Part shown: positions 50,004-57,677 of the stretch, piece after piece
How the letters are laid out: every line of letters begins with the position of its first letter
How positions within the stretch are numbered: the first letter of the stretch is position 1
Assembly (NCBI GenBank): GCA_000024525.1
Contig: CP001769.1
Span: forward strand, 5,675,001-5,739,000
DNA: 64,000 nucleotides
Reading direction: 5' to 3'
From: Spirosoma linguale DSM 74
GTDB taxonomy: Bacteria > Bacteroidota > Bacteroidia > Cytophagales > Spirosomataceae
The notes under the pieces: generated by a model
Seen by the model: only the letters and a program-made list of their open reading frames with translations
Told to the model about the DNA's origin: nothing
Database searches by the model: none
Made by a program: the position numbers and the translations under genes

Positions 50004-50936
50004 TCAGATTGCATTTGTGAGTTGTGTCGACTCGACCAGATCAAGCACTTTACGGTGATAGGCCGGATACTCATAGATAAGACGCTGCTCCAACTGGTAG
50101 CAATCCAATTGCTGGCGTTTGCTATCACCCATCAGGTGAATCAGTTTTACCTCGTGAGGAACCTGAATGAAGGCGTTCAACTGCGAGTGCTCCATGACTT
50201 CCACAATGTTGTGCCGATTGAAGTTATAGTAGGGAACAAGGTCTATTTTACGCTCCTCAGCAATGAGGTAACACAGTAGCTGTTCGTACATCATATTCAG
50301 CGACTGATCTTTGGTCTGGCGTATCCTGTCGACATTCAGGTCGACAAACCGCAGGGCCTTTTCGGTATATTCGGCCAGAAAATCGGGATCATTTGTTCCT
50401 AGAAGACCCGCGTTCAGGCTGGTTACGCTGGCCCCCCGCTGCATAAATTGCAGAAACTCATCGGGCAGGTAGTCGTAGGTACACTGCATTTGTTTGAGCA
50501 CAGTTGCGTACGAATCGTCGAACTCAAAATTCTGAAAAAGCAGTTGTTTTTTCTTAGGATTGAACGCCGGTAGTTTTTCCCAGATCATCAAATCACCATC
50601 GACGTGAATAAAGGGGGTTCGAGCCCCCCGGTAGGCCAGCAGTTTACCCACAGCCCACATTGACGGAGGATAATTTAGTCCATCCAGGGTCAGTTCAACG
50701 TCCGTGTAAGGCAGATTCAGCTGATCGATGAGTATTTCTTTCGCCAGTGAATCACCCACCAGCACGACATCGCGATAAAACTCCCGCAGCTTAAGTACGC
50801 TGAGGGTAATTCCCATGTAAAAATATTTCTGGTCGAGCCAGCCGCCAAACCTACGGTTTGGTATATACGCCAAGCTGGAGGCAGGTGCTTCATCCTTATG
50901 CGGCTGCATCCATAAGCTTTGATAGATCGTTGTCAT
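50004..50936 (-). CDS. Glycosyltransferase-like protein of the lanthipeptide operon
   Basis: 310 residues, cytoplasmic. The order of elements suggests a GT-A-like nucleotide-sugar fold: an N-terminal YIPNRRFGGWLDQKYFYMG block, then FYRDVVLVGDSLAKEILIDQL (strand-helix), TPFIHVDGDLMIW with a VDGD (DxD-like metal site) at residues 112-115, and GASVTSLNAGLLGTND (a GGhhhN-like segment). From memory it resembles Bacteroidota proteins called DUF6734, but I cannot confirm that. It follows LanB1 with only 5 bp between, so it likely acts on the precursor. Glycosylation of the lanthipeptide is the main hypothesis; no experiment supports it here. Confidence 0.6.
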   Translation of the reverse strand: MTTIYQSLWMQPHKDEAPASSLAYIPNRRFGGWLDQKYFYMGITLSVLKLREFYRDVVLVGDSLAKEILIDQLNLPYTDVELTLDGLNYPPSMWAVGKLLAYRGARTPFIHVDGDLMIWEKLPAFNPKKKQLLFQNFEFDDSYATVLKQMQCTYDYLPDEFLQFMQRGASVTSLNAGLLGTNDPDFLAEYTEKALRFVDLNVDRIRQTKDQSLNMMYEQLLCYLIAEERKIDLVPYYNFNRHNIVEVMEHSQLNAFIQVPHEVKLIHLMGDSKRQQLDCYQLEQRLIYEYPAYHRKVLDLVESTQLTNAI

Positions 50937-50941
50937 AGTGT

Positions 50942-53900
50942 TCAGACTAGTTCCGGTTTAGATGAGTTGAGTACTGGATTGATGAATGACCGGGAGGTGT
51001 AATAATTTTTCAGAAAATGGTAAAAGGAGTATTCAAAAAGCCGTTGCCGGGAGCGGAACAACCGGTTGATACTCATGTGGATAAGGCTAATCAGTCGGCT
51101 TTCCAGCTGGCGTTCGTCGGTCGCCGAGCGTTGAATTTGATCGATAGCGGTTTGCTGCTGCTCCTGCCGATACGCGTTGATCCGGTTAATCTGTTGAATC
51201 AGAGGAACACTCCGTTCGGAACATTCGGGGTCCATCAGATATGCAATTAGCTCTTTGTGAGCACTATAGACCGAATTAAGGTGCTTTCGGGCCTCCTTCC
51301 CGGCTTTGAATTCGAGTTCAAAGCCGTCTTTCATGCGGGTAACCAGCGACAGCTTTTGGGACTGACTGAATCCAAACGAGGTCAAATAGGCGTCGACGGA
51401 GGCCATACCTGCCAGCCAGCGCCACTCATCGGGTACGGCACGAACAATTCGGCTGGCGGCCAGGCTATCCGCAAAAAAAACGGTTTCGGCCGCATCAATG
51501 CTGGTTTCACCGTAGCGTTCCAGTTCCCGGCTGTAGGTATCAATCACAATTTTCCAGGCGCGTCCGTCCTGCTTGAGCCCTTCAAGTGTTTGGTTGAGCC
51601 GGGCAAGTACCTGGCTGATCGTAGACGGATCAGCCAATTTGAGCCGCAGGCGAATGTGGGGTTCGGGGTCGTTGTATCGGATAAAGAACCACTTCTCAAC
51701 CAGATCAGCCGTGAGCAGCGGAGCCACCGTTGACTCCAGCGTGGCAATGAATTTATCGGATACGTTAAAACCGGTGTATACTTTAAAATAGACCCATTCC
51801 GAACCCGGCAAAAAGTCGCGCTTTGTACCCAAACGGGCCATTGACGGCCAACCGATTTTGCTCTTTTGCTGGCGGGCCTTGTCGCCGTTGGAGAAGAACG
51901 CCATCAGTTCGTTGTTCAGCGGCTCTCCGTCTGCTGTATGCACGAACGAGTCATAGCGGCTCAACAACGATTCCAGCAACACTACTTTTTTGTGCCCCCT
52001 GATCTCGTCGATGAACAACTGTACCGAATCTGGATTTGTCCGGCAAATGGGTAGTTGGTTGTCAAAATGGGCCAGAACAAACTGTTCGGGTAAGCCGAGC
52101 GCGTCGGCAATTGCCGTAAACTGGTCCAGCCCCGCATCTCCGCTAACTTTACTGATTTTTTCAATGTCAGTCTCCTGCAATATCCAGGCTGCCCGTTTTA
52201 AAATCACATTTTTGTACTGAATGCGGGGAATGTAGGGAAATACCTGAGGTAGTATACCCATATTCACTACGGCCTGAAATCCATTATCCTCCAATTGCAG
52301 ATCGCCCAGAAAATGGAAAATAGGCAGGCTCTCTTTTTCGTGAACAAGGGCGTTGGTTAGGTAAGGCAGCACCACTTTACCATGCTGCTTCGACCGTAAG
52401 ACCACTTTATCGCTTTGCACAGACACCAACAGATCGGCCACGGCCAGTTGATGATCAGCATCCAGAAAGCTATTGGCCAGAAACGGAATTTCGTACGGCC
52501 GCAGAATAGGACGCTGCATCACGTTGCCCAGCCGGTCCTGCGGCAGGTGATTTACTTCGGCCACCAGCGCGTCGGGATTAAGCGCCGTTTCGGTATCGGT
52601 AATGTGCTGCGCCAGTGCATGAATTTGCGGGTCGGTATGACAGAACCGGCCAATCAAAGCCGCCCCGGTATGGTTCCCGTAGCCATTGATGAGCACAACC
52701 GGCTGGCCCGCGTCATCTTTGAAAAGGGAAAAGCCACATGAATAGGTGTTATACGGCGCCTGATTCTTCGTGGCAGAAGTCAGTTGATGGATGTCCTTTT
52801 CGGAAAGGCTGATCACGTCCGAGCCCGTCTGGTAAGCGGCCAGTATTTTCTGCGCCAGCAAATTATGCAATCGATTATCCCATTCAACGGTAAGGCCTTT
52901 GGCCTGTGGTTGCTCCAGCGGCAGACGGTCAATAAACCCGGCAAAATCGGCCTGAGCATCCGCCATTGCGCCATACCCCACACCCATCTCTACGTCCAGC
53001 GCTTCCGTCAACGGCACTTCCTGATCGCCATACCGTTCGGCAAATCGTTTGATAAACTGCTGCATCTGCGGGTTGGGCCGGGCGGGGACAGATAGCTGCC
53101 TAAAGGCGTCCAGCCCCTCCTGCACATTGACCAGCAGATCGGCAGACAGGTTGGCATGTTCCTCAAACTGCATTACGGTATCGCATTGAATGAGGTATTT
53201 CTCATTCGTATCCGGGCAAAGCTGCCGGGCTTTGTCAATAATCGTCTGGTAAGCCTCAACCCGATGCGTACTAACCTGGTTTAAACCTCCCACCAACTGT
53301 ACCAGATCACCCACTTCCAGAATCAGGCTGGCCAGCAATTGCCGGTGGTCCGGGTCCGTAACGCGTTTTGAGAGAGCCATAAGCGTTTCCAGCAACTGAT
53401 GTCCTGCTTCCTGGCCCGTTGTAGATGGTTCCAGTTCACTACCAAGCATCCGCTGATCAATTAAATCGCTGATAAACTCGGCCGCATCGGCATAGCTAAC
53501 ATCCTCGTCTACAATTGACTGCGCAATGACATCGAAAGGAGCTCCTGTTCCCGCCGTAGCTATGATGGTTTCCAAGGTTGGAGTGACCTCCACCGCTGTC
53601 AGATCAAATTTCCGGAGTCCATCTACATACTGGTAATTGATGTACCGGTAGCTATTGCCCAGGCAGTAAAGTGACGTATTGGTTCGATAGGTCAGATAAG
53701 GGCGTATGTACGGCCGGGTGGTGAGTTGCTGCGACAGACGGCCCAGAAAGTCCATATCCAGCCTCACATGAGTGCGGTGGCGGTCTGGCTCACTCATGAT
53801 TAACCGGGTTGGGTTATGGGTGAAATCGATAACGCCCAGGCCTGAAAAAAGACCAAACGGCGTGCAGCGGGTCGCAGCCCGGTAAGCATATTTGAGAACC

Positions 53901-54124
53901 GTATTTTTGAGCTTGTTGTACCTACGGGGATCAGCTAAAGGGTTGGCCAGCAACTGATGGCTATAAGCGTGTAACTCCGGCGAAGCCAGGTAGAGGGCGT
54001 TACTGAAGATTGGGTTGTTGAGTAACTCGTTGAGCGATAAACTACCGTCCAGAATGCGTTCGTAAAAGCGATACGAAAACATGGGGGTACGCAGAATACC
54101 TTTGGGCAGTACGTTGTCTTGCAT
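50942..54124 (-). CDS. lanB: Class I lanthipeptide dehydratase LanB (full length), LanB1
   Basis: 1060 residues with both LanB parts fused. The N-terminal glutamylation domain (residues 1 to about 700) uses glutamyl-tRNA to activate Ser/Thr; RCTPFGLFSGLG near residue 85 is a family mark. The C-terminal SpaB_C/elimination domain begins at WVYFKVYTGF near 778 with RYNDPEPHIRLRLKL near 820 and removes glutamate to leave Dha/Dhb. It acts on the GG-leader precursors encoded just upstream, before LanC forms thioether rings. The start (ATG, QDNVLPKGILRTPMFSYRF) fits homologues. It lies 39 bp after LanC and is paralogous to the 59645-62812 protein. Confidence 0.93.
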   Translation of the reverse strand: MQDNVLPKGILRTPMFSYRFYERILDGSLSLNELLNNPIFSNALYLASPELHAYSHQLLANPLADPRRYNKLKNTVLKYAYRAATRCTPFGLFSGLGVIDFTHNPTRLIMSEPDRHRTHVRLDMDFLGRLSQQLTTRPYIRPYLTYRTNTSLYCLGNSYRYINYQYVDGLRKFDLTAVEVTPTLETIIATAGTGAPFDVIAQSIVDEDVSYADAAEFISDLIDQRMLGSELEPSTTGQEAGHQLLETLMALSKRVTDPDHRQLLASLILEVGDLVQLVGGLNQVSTHRVEAYQTIIDKARQLCPDTNEKYLIQCDTVMQFEEHANLSADLLVNVQEGLDAFRQLSVPARPNPQMQQFIKRFAERYGDQEVPLTEALDVEMGVGYGAMADAQADFAGFIDRLPLEQPQAKGLTVEWDNRLHNLLAQKILAAYQTGSDVISLSEKDIHQLTSATKNQAPYNTYSCGFSLFKDDAGQPVVLINGYGNHTGAALIGRFCHTDPQIHALAQHITDTETALNPDALVAEVNHLPQDRLGNVMQRPILRPYEIPFLANSFLDADHQLAVADLLVSVQSDKVVLRSKQHGKVVLPYLTNALVHEKESLPIFHFLGDLQLEDNGFQAVVNMGILPQVFPYIPRIQYKNVILKRAAWILQETDIEKISKVSGDAGLDQFTAIADALGLPEQFVLAHFDNQLPICRTNPDSVQLFIDEIRGHKKVVLLESLLSRYDSFVHTADGEPLNNELMAFFSNGDKARQQKSKIGWPSMARLGTKRDFLPGSEWVYFKVYTGFNVSDKFIATLESTVAPLLTADLVEKWFFIRYNDPEPHIRLRLKLADPSTISQVLARLNQTLEGLKQDGRAWKIVIDTYSRELERYGETSIDAAETVFFADSLAASRIVRAVPDEWRWLAGMASVDAYLTSFGFSQSQKLSLVTRMKDGFELEFKAGKEARKHLNSVYSAHKELIAYLMDPECSERSVPLIQQINRINAYRQEQQQTAIDQIQRSATDERQLESRLISLIHMSINRLFRSRQRLFEYSFYHFLKNYYTSRSFINPVLNSSKPELV

Positions 54125-54163
54125 AAGTTTGTTAAGTTATGTCATTGATCCGGGCAGCTTCAC

Positions 54164-55408
54164 TTATGTCCAGAGTAGAAATCTCTCCCAGTCTATTTTG
54201 TCCTGTTCCAGGTAGTCTGTCAGTACCAGACCGATGCCAGTGGCCCCATCCAGCAACCCGGTAATACGATCATATTTAGGAATACCGCCGGGTAGTCCGG
54301 TATCTGTACCCGTAAATTTTTTGTAGCCCCCGATACCGTCTGAAAAGCGGCCCATCTCCAGCGTCAACGTAATCCAATGCTCATACGCTTTTTTAAAGGC
54401 CTGGTTCCCGCTTGCCCGGTACCATATCCGGTAAGCCTGCGCCATACTCGTTGTTCCGTGGCAAAAACAGGCATCTGACAAATGCGCTGCTTCGAGAGAG
54501 TCGCGCTGTAAAGTGGTTAGCGCAATGGTTTCAGCAAACTGCCTCAGGGCAGGATCGTCCATCACTTCGCCAGCCATCAAAAAGCCGATAGATAAGGTCA
54601 GATCACCATAACACCATCCTAACGGTACTCTATATACGCCATGTCGACCGAAGTTAATAATATCCGGAAAGGCTCCCTCCTGGCCCTCATTGCCGGTAGC
54701 AGGCCGGTAAAATGTTTTTATGTAATTGACAAGGCGCGACATAACGTCGAGTGCCCTGGGGTGGCCCGGAAACTGGGTGAGATAACGGGCCAGAAAAACC
54801 AGGTAGGCGGAGGCACCATGCGCCATGCCCAAGTTAAAGAATCGGGCTGGAGAAGCACCGGGCGAAATGGCATTCATGATCAGATTGACCGGCAGAGACC
54901 CCATTATATCGTGGTCGATCAGGTCAATGAGCTGGTCCAGTACCTCATTAATTAACCGACGCAGAGGAGGATTTTTTGGGTAGCGACTCAGGAGGTATAT
55001 ACCCATACCCAGGCCTCCGTGCAAAAAATCCAGGTCGCGGTATTTGGAAATGATAAAGCTTGTTTCATTGAGGACATGTTTGTCAACGTCCTCCAGGAAT
55101 TCATCGACGTCAACATCCAGCAAATCTGTTTCCGACAAGTAGCTGAGCAGATAGCCTACGCCCGTAATTCCATCGCAGTAACTATGCGTCACCTCATTGG
55201 CTTGTAATTCGTCAATCAGCTTGTCGACAAGTTGGCGGGCTTTATTGGCCATTGCCTCATTGCGCAGGGCGGTGTACCCATTAACATAAAACAGCACACT
55301 GCCACCCAGCCCGTTCATCAGGGAAGGAGAATGAATAGAGTCTAACTCAATAGACAGGTCGTGGTCGATCTGTTTGATACGGTCAAGAACGATGGCTTTC
55401 GGTGTCAT
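54164..55408 (-). CDS. lanC: Lanthipeptide cyclase LanC
   Basis: 414 residues of the alpha/alpha-toroid LanC fold: GLGGSVLFYVNGY near residue 35, LHGGLGMGIYLLS, the GMAHGASAYLVFL block, GWCYGD with the first zinc Cys near residue 265, and CFCHGTTSMAQ with Cys about 315 and His about 316 as the other zinc ligands. The enzyme adds cysteine thiols to Dha/Dhb to form lanthionine rings. It is the first gene after the precursors and the only LanC in the locus, so it would have to serve any Cys-containing product of either LanB. Confidence 0.93.
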   Translation of the reverse strand: MTPKAIVLDRIKQIDHDLSIELDSIHSPSLMNGLGGSVLFYVNGYTALRNEAMANKARQLVDKLIDELQANEVTHSYCDGITGVGYLLSYLSETDLLDVDVDEFLEDVDKHVLNETSFIISKYRDLDFLHGGLGMGIYLLSRYPKNPPLRRLINEVLDQLIDLIDHDIMGSLPVNLIMNAISPGASPARFFNLGMAHGASAYLVFLARYLTQFPGHPRALDVMSRLVNYIKTFYRPATGNEGQEGAFPDIINFGRHGVYRVPLGWCYGDLTLSIGFLMAGEVMDDPALRQFAETIALTTLQRDSLEAAHLSDACFCHGTTSMAQAYRIWYRASGNQAFKKAYEHWITLTLEMGRFSDGIGGYKKFTGTDTGLPGGIPKYDRITGLLDGATGIGLVLTDYLEQDKIDWERFLLWT

Positions 55409-55494
55409 GGCAAAGGCTGTTTTTAAGAATTGAGTACAATAACCCGGCTACTGCGTTGGGTCTGCCCCGTGAGTAGCCGGGTTACTGGATTGAC

Positions 55495-55653
55495 TTAGCT
55501 GCGGCTGCTCATGGTACTGGTACACCAGGAGCAGGTCAGACCGGCGCAGGTGCTACCACCACCTACCAAGGTGCTCAGGTCTTGCTCGGACAGATTGGCT
55601 ACTTTCTCAGGGTTCAGCGTAAGCTTGGTCGATTTGGTTGATTTCTTAGACAT
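55495..55653 (-). CDS. lanA: Lanthipeptide precursor LanA1 (GG leader)
   Basis: 52 residues. The leader begins MSKKSTKSTKLTLNPEKVAN and ends LSEQDLSTLVGG, with the K-L-L-N-K-L pattern of Bacteroidota class I lanthipeptides. The last GG before the core is the C39 cut site; the core begins (G)STC. The 19-residue core STCAGLTCSWCTSTMSSRS has three Cys and eight Ser/Thr, enough for up to three thioether rings with extra dehydro residues. It lies 86 bp before lanC on the same strand. Identical in protein sequence to LanA2. Confidence 0.9.
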   Translation of the reverse strand: MSKKSTKSTKLTLNPEKVANLSEQDLSTLVGGGSTCAGLTCSWCTSTMSSRS

Positions 55654-55720
55654 GTTCGTAAATGTTAAATTGGGTTATATAAACTTGATTGAGTTGCATG
55701 TGAGTTGTTACTGGATTGAC

Positions 55721-55879
55721 TTAGCTGCGGCTGCTCATGGTACTGGTACACCAGGAGCAGGTCAGACCGGCGCAGGTGCTACCACCACCTACCAGGGTGC
55801 TCAGGTCTTGCTCAGACAGGTTGGCTACTTTCTCAGGGTTCAGCGTAAGCTTGGTCGATTTGGTTGATTTCTTAGACAT
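55721..55879 (-). CDS. lanA: Lanthipeptide precursor LanA2, same peptide as LanA1
   Basis: 52 residues, encoding exactly the same peptide as 55495-55653 from the second tandem unit. The three DNA differences found are all third-position (Asn AAC/AAT, Ser TCT/TCC) or first-position Leu (CTG/TTG) changes and leave the protein unchanged. The upstream 40 bp are also duplicated, so both copies have the same start context. Gene doubling would raise precursor dose. Confidence 0.9.
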   Translation of the reverse strand: MSKKSTKSTKLTLNPEKVANLSEQDLSTLVGGGSTCAGLTCSWCTSTMSSRS

Positions 55880-55890
55880 GTTCGTAAGTG

Positions 55891-56085
55891 TTAAATTGGG
55901 TTATATAAACTTGATTGAGTTGCACGTGAAAGACTTGTTGGTGGCCCCTGGGGCAGTTCCTGTGAGCGGTTGATGCTGGTGAAGGCATTAGTGCTGCCGC
56001 TTAAACCAGTTGATCGGCGCATTTTCAGGGTGTTCGGCTCCGGCCGGGGAACCGTTTCAATTGGCTTTGTTCGTTTCTTGAACAT
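55891..56085 (-). CDS. Small Ser/Thr/Pro-rich ORF, doubtful
   Basis: 64 codons, ATG at 56085, no Cys. The start MFKKRTKPIETVPRPEPNTL is followed by an Ser/Thr/Asn-rich part. Its 3' part (from about 55930) overlaps the leader sequence shared with the tandem repeat, so the end of the ORF is dictated by repeat DNA. It could be a decayed precursor or just an open frame between lanA2 and lanA3. Confidence 0.25.
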   Translation of the reverse strand: MFKKRTKPIETVPRPEPNTLKMRRSTGLSGSTNAFTSINRSQELPQGPPTSLSRATQSSLYNPI

Positions 56086-56126
56086 ATTGAAGTTAATTTA
56101 TTGACTTACAGTTAGTTATAGAATAA

Positions 56127-56300
56127 CTAGTCGAATTGCTGAATCGATTTGCTGCTCAGCGTAGCGGCACAGGACGTACAGGTAAAAGACGAGCAAGTGC
56201 TTCCACCACCAAACAATGTGCTCATCTCCTGATCGGAAAGTTTCGCAATCTTCTCCGTATTCAATTGGAGCTTCGTTGATTTGAGTGAGTTCTTTTTCAT
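56127..56300 (-). CDS. lanA: Lanthipeptide precursor LanA3 (GG leader)
   Basis: 57 residues. The leader MKKNSLKSTKLQLNTEKIAK ends LSDQEMSTLFGG, clearly related to LanA1/2. The core region is STCSSFTCTSCAATLSSKS followed by IQQFD. The three Cys sit at the same spacing as in LanA1/2 (CxxxxCxxC), so the ring pattern should be similar, while the C-terminus is longer by five residues and acidic at the end. It is the promoter-proximal of the three related precursors. Confidence 0.88.
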   Translation of the reverse strand: MKKNSLKSTKLQLNTEKIAKLSDQEMSTLFGGGSTCSSFTCTSCAATLSSKSIQQFD

Positions 56301-56361
56301 GGTTCGATACGTATTCCAGATCAGGAAGAAGGGTGTAAAATCAAGTGTTAAGAGGCTTCGT

Positions 56362-56547
56362 TTAGTGAATACCCAGGTCAGTATCGCTGTCGTGAACTAC
56401 AGACTTGCCGAATAGATCACCAGCCGATACCAGCCAATGATCACCGTGCGGACTGGTCTGATCAATAAAAGAGAGCGTCGAATTGCTGATCCACACCTGG
56501 AAAGGCACATTGGCAGGGTTGCTATTTTTCATGATTGTTATAGACAT
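56362..56547 (-). CDS. Small Cys-free ORF upstream of the lanA genes
   Basis: 61 codons, or 56 from the internal ATG at 56532 (MKNSNPANVPFQVWISNSTL). It has no Cys and no GG site, and is rich in Ser/Thr/Asp/His. Composition looks like protein rather than noise. It could be an accessory peptide. A weak likeness to the 45-residue ORF at 62809 (a P-x(3-5)-VW[IL] segment followed by S-L) is noted but unproven. Confidence 0.4.
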   Translation of the reverse strand: MSITIMKNSNPANVPFQVWISNSTLSFIDQTSPHGDHWLVSAGDLFGKSVVHDSDTDLGIH

Positions 56548-56643
56548 TTATCCATTTACTGTGTTACTGATATACGCTCATTCCATCCGGATCAGGGGCC
56601 TTTAGGTAACTAAACCGGCCAGTAAACCATCAACGAGTTACCA

Positions 56644-56781
56644 CTAGACTAACTTTGTTTCTGGCTGACGATTCAAAATTGGCTTGTTGAATCGCGGATC
56701 TAAAATAATTTCGCCTGATGCCTGCTTTGCTTCGACCAATACGCCAGTTTGATCGCTCATTACATTGGTCGTTTCATTCAT
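56644..56781 (-). CDS. Small ORF divergent from the response regulator, doubtful
   Basis: 45 codons: MNETTNVMSDQTGVLVEAKQ, then ASGEIILDPRFNKPILNRQP and a short tail. No Cys. Only 31 bp separate its start from the regulator's ATG, leaving little room for a divergent promoter. The CGACCAAT/ATTGGTCG inverted repeat lies inside it, so this stretch may be regulatory DNA rather than a gene. Confidence 0.3.
   Translation of the reverse strand: MNETTNVMSDQTGVLVEAKQASGEIILDPRFNKPILNRQPETKLV
56733..56771. promoter_or_regulatory. Inverted CGACCAAT/ATTGGTCG element before the response regulator
   Basis: CGACCAAT (56733-56740) and ATTGGTCG (56764-56771) flank 23 bp, 42 bp upstream of the LytTR regulator start. 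The same 8-mer occurs at 58892-58899 before the LanB2 operon, which suggests a shared binding site, perhaps for the LytTR protein itself. Confidence 0.4.
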
Positions 56782-56812
56782 CGAAGCTCTTTTTTCTTGA
56801 CTAACTGCCTTA

Positions 56813-57577
56813 ATGACTATACTCCGTTGCTATATAATTGATGATGAAGCTCCCAATCGGGCGTTAATTGAGAAGTACATTCATCGGCTCCCCTCTCTGA
56901 CTTTGGTTGGCAGTCAGGACAATGCCGTTGATGCCTTGCTCGAATTACCCCAAGTGCAGCCCGATCTAATCTTTCTGGATGTTGAAATGCCGGAGATGAC
57001 AGGCTTTGAGTTTTTGAGAGTCTTGCCATCCCCACGACCCACCGTAATTATGGTCACGGCCTATCCGCAGTATGCGGTTGACGGGTTTGAACACGATGTC
57101 ATCGACTATCTGGTCAAACCAGTTTCGTTCGAGCGCTTTTTTCGCGCGGTCAACAAAATTCTTGCGAAACAGGCATCCACTCCGGGCAGTCCGGACGTAC
57201 CTGCGCTCCCTTCGCTGGCTGCACCGTCCGAGACGCCAACGGGGGTGTCAGATAAGGATTCTTTCTTTTTGGTAAAAGAAGACAAAAAGCTCGTTCGGGT
57301 CGAGTTGGACCAGATCGTCTTTATCGAGAGCCTTAAGGACTACCTCAAGATTTATTTACCCGGTCGCACCATTCTAACCCACATGACCCTTACCCGATTG
57401 GAGGAGATGTTGCCGCCGGATCAGTTCGTGCGCGTCAACCGGTCATACATCATCCGCACTGGTTCCATCAAGGAAATTGATGGCAATACGATTTTAACCA
57501 CAAACGGGATGAAAGTGCCCATAGGCGTAACGTATCGGGAGGAGGTCATGAAAAAGATACGTGGCAACATCATGTAA
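56813..57577 (+). CDS. LytTR-family response regulator
   Basis: 254 residues. The receiver domain has the acidic pocket D10/D11 (CYIIDDEAP), phospho-acceptor D56 (LIFLDVEMPEM), T82 (MVTAYP) and K102 (YLVKPVSF), all intact. After a Pro/Ser linker (about 125-150) comes a LytTR DNA-binding domain (FFLVKEDKKLVRVELDQIVFIESLKDYLKIYL, HMTLTRLEEMLPPDQFVRVNRSYII). LytTR proteins bind paired direct repeats about two helical turns apart. It sits between the leftward and rightward lanthipeptide operons and pairs with the kinase 100 bp downstream. Confidence 0.93.
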   Translation: MTILRCYIIDDEAPNRALIEKYIHRLPSLTLVGSQDNAVDALLELPQVQPDLIFLDVEMPEMTGFEFLRVLPSPRPTVIMVTAYPQYAVDGFEHDVIDYLVKPVSFERFFRAVNKILAKQASTPGSPDVPALPSLAAPSETPTGVSDKDSFFLVKEDKKLVRVELDQIVFIESLKDYLKIYLPGRTILTHMTLTRLEEMLPPDQFVRVNRSYIIRTGSIKEIDGNTILTTNGMKVPIGVTYREEVMKKIRGNIM

Positions 57578-57677
57578 GTTCCCGCCAACTCCCATTCAAC
57601 CAATTGACTCAACTAAAACCCGCAACTGATCTTTGGCTAAGCAGCAACGCCTGCCCTGGGTTACTCTTCCCGATCTT

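Larger units (their letters stand above)
55481..55929. repeat. Tandem duplication, 226-bp unit, carrying two precursor genes
   Basis: Copies at 55481-55706 and 55707-55929 are near-identical, including leader, gene and trailing sequence (both begin GTTACTGGATTGACTTAGCT). Within the genes only three synonymous changes were found, so the duplication is recent or under strong conservation. Confidence 0.9.

Noticed and set aside
55511..55973. Two similar plus-strand ORFs (118 and 78 codons) over the lanA genes
   Set aside because: They are antisense readings of the tandem precursor repeat; the minus-strand frames have the leader, GG and core.
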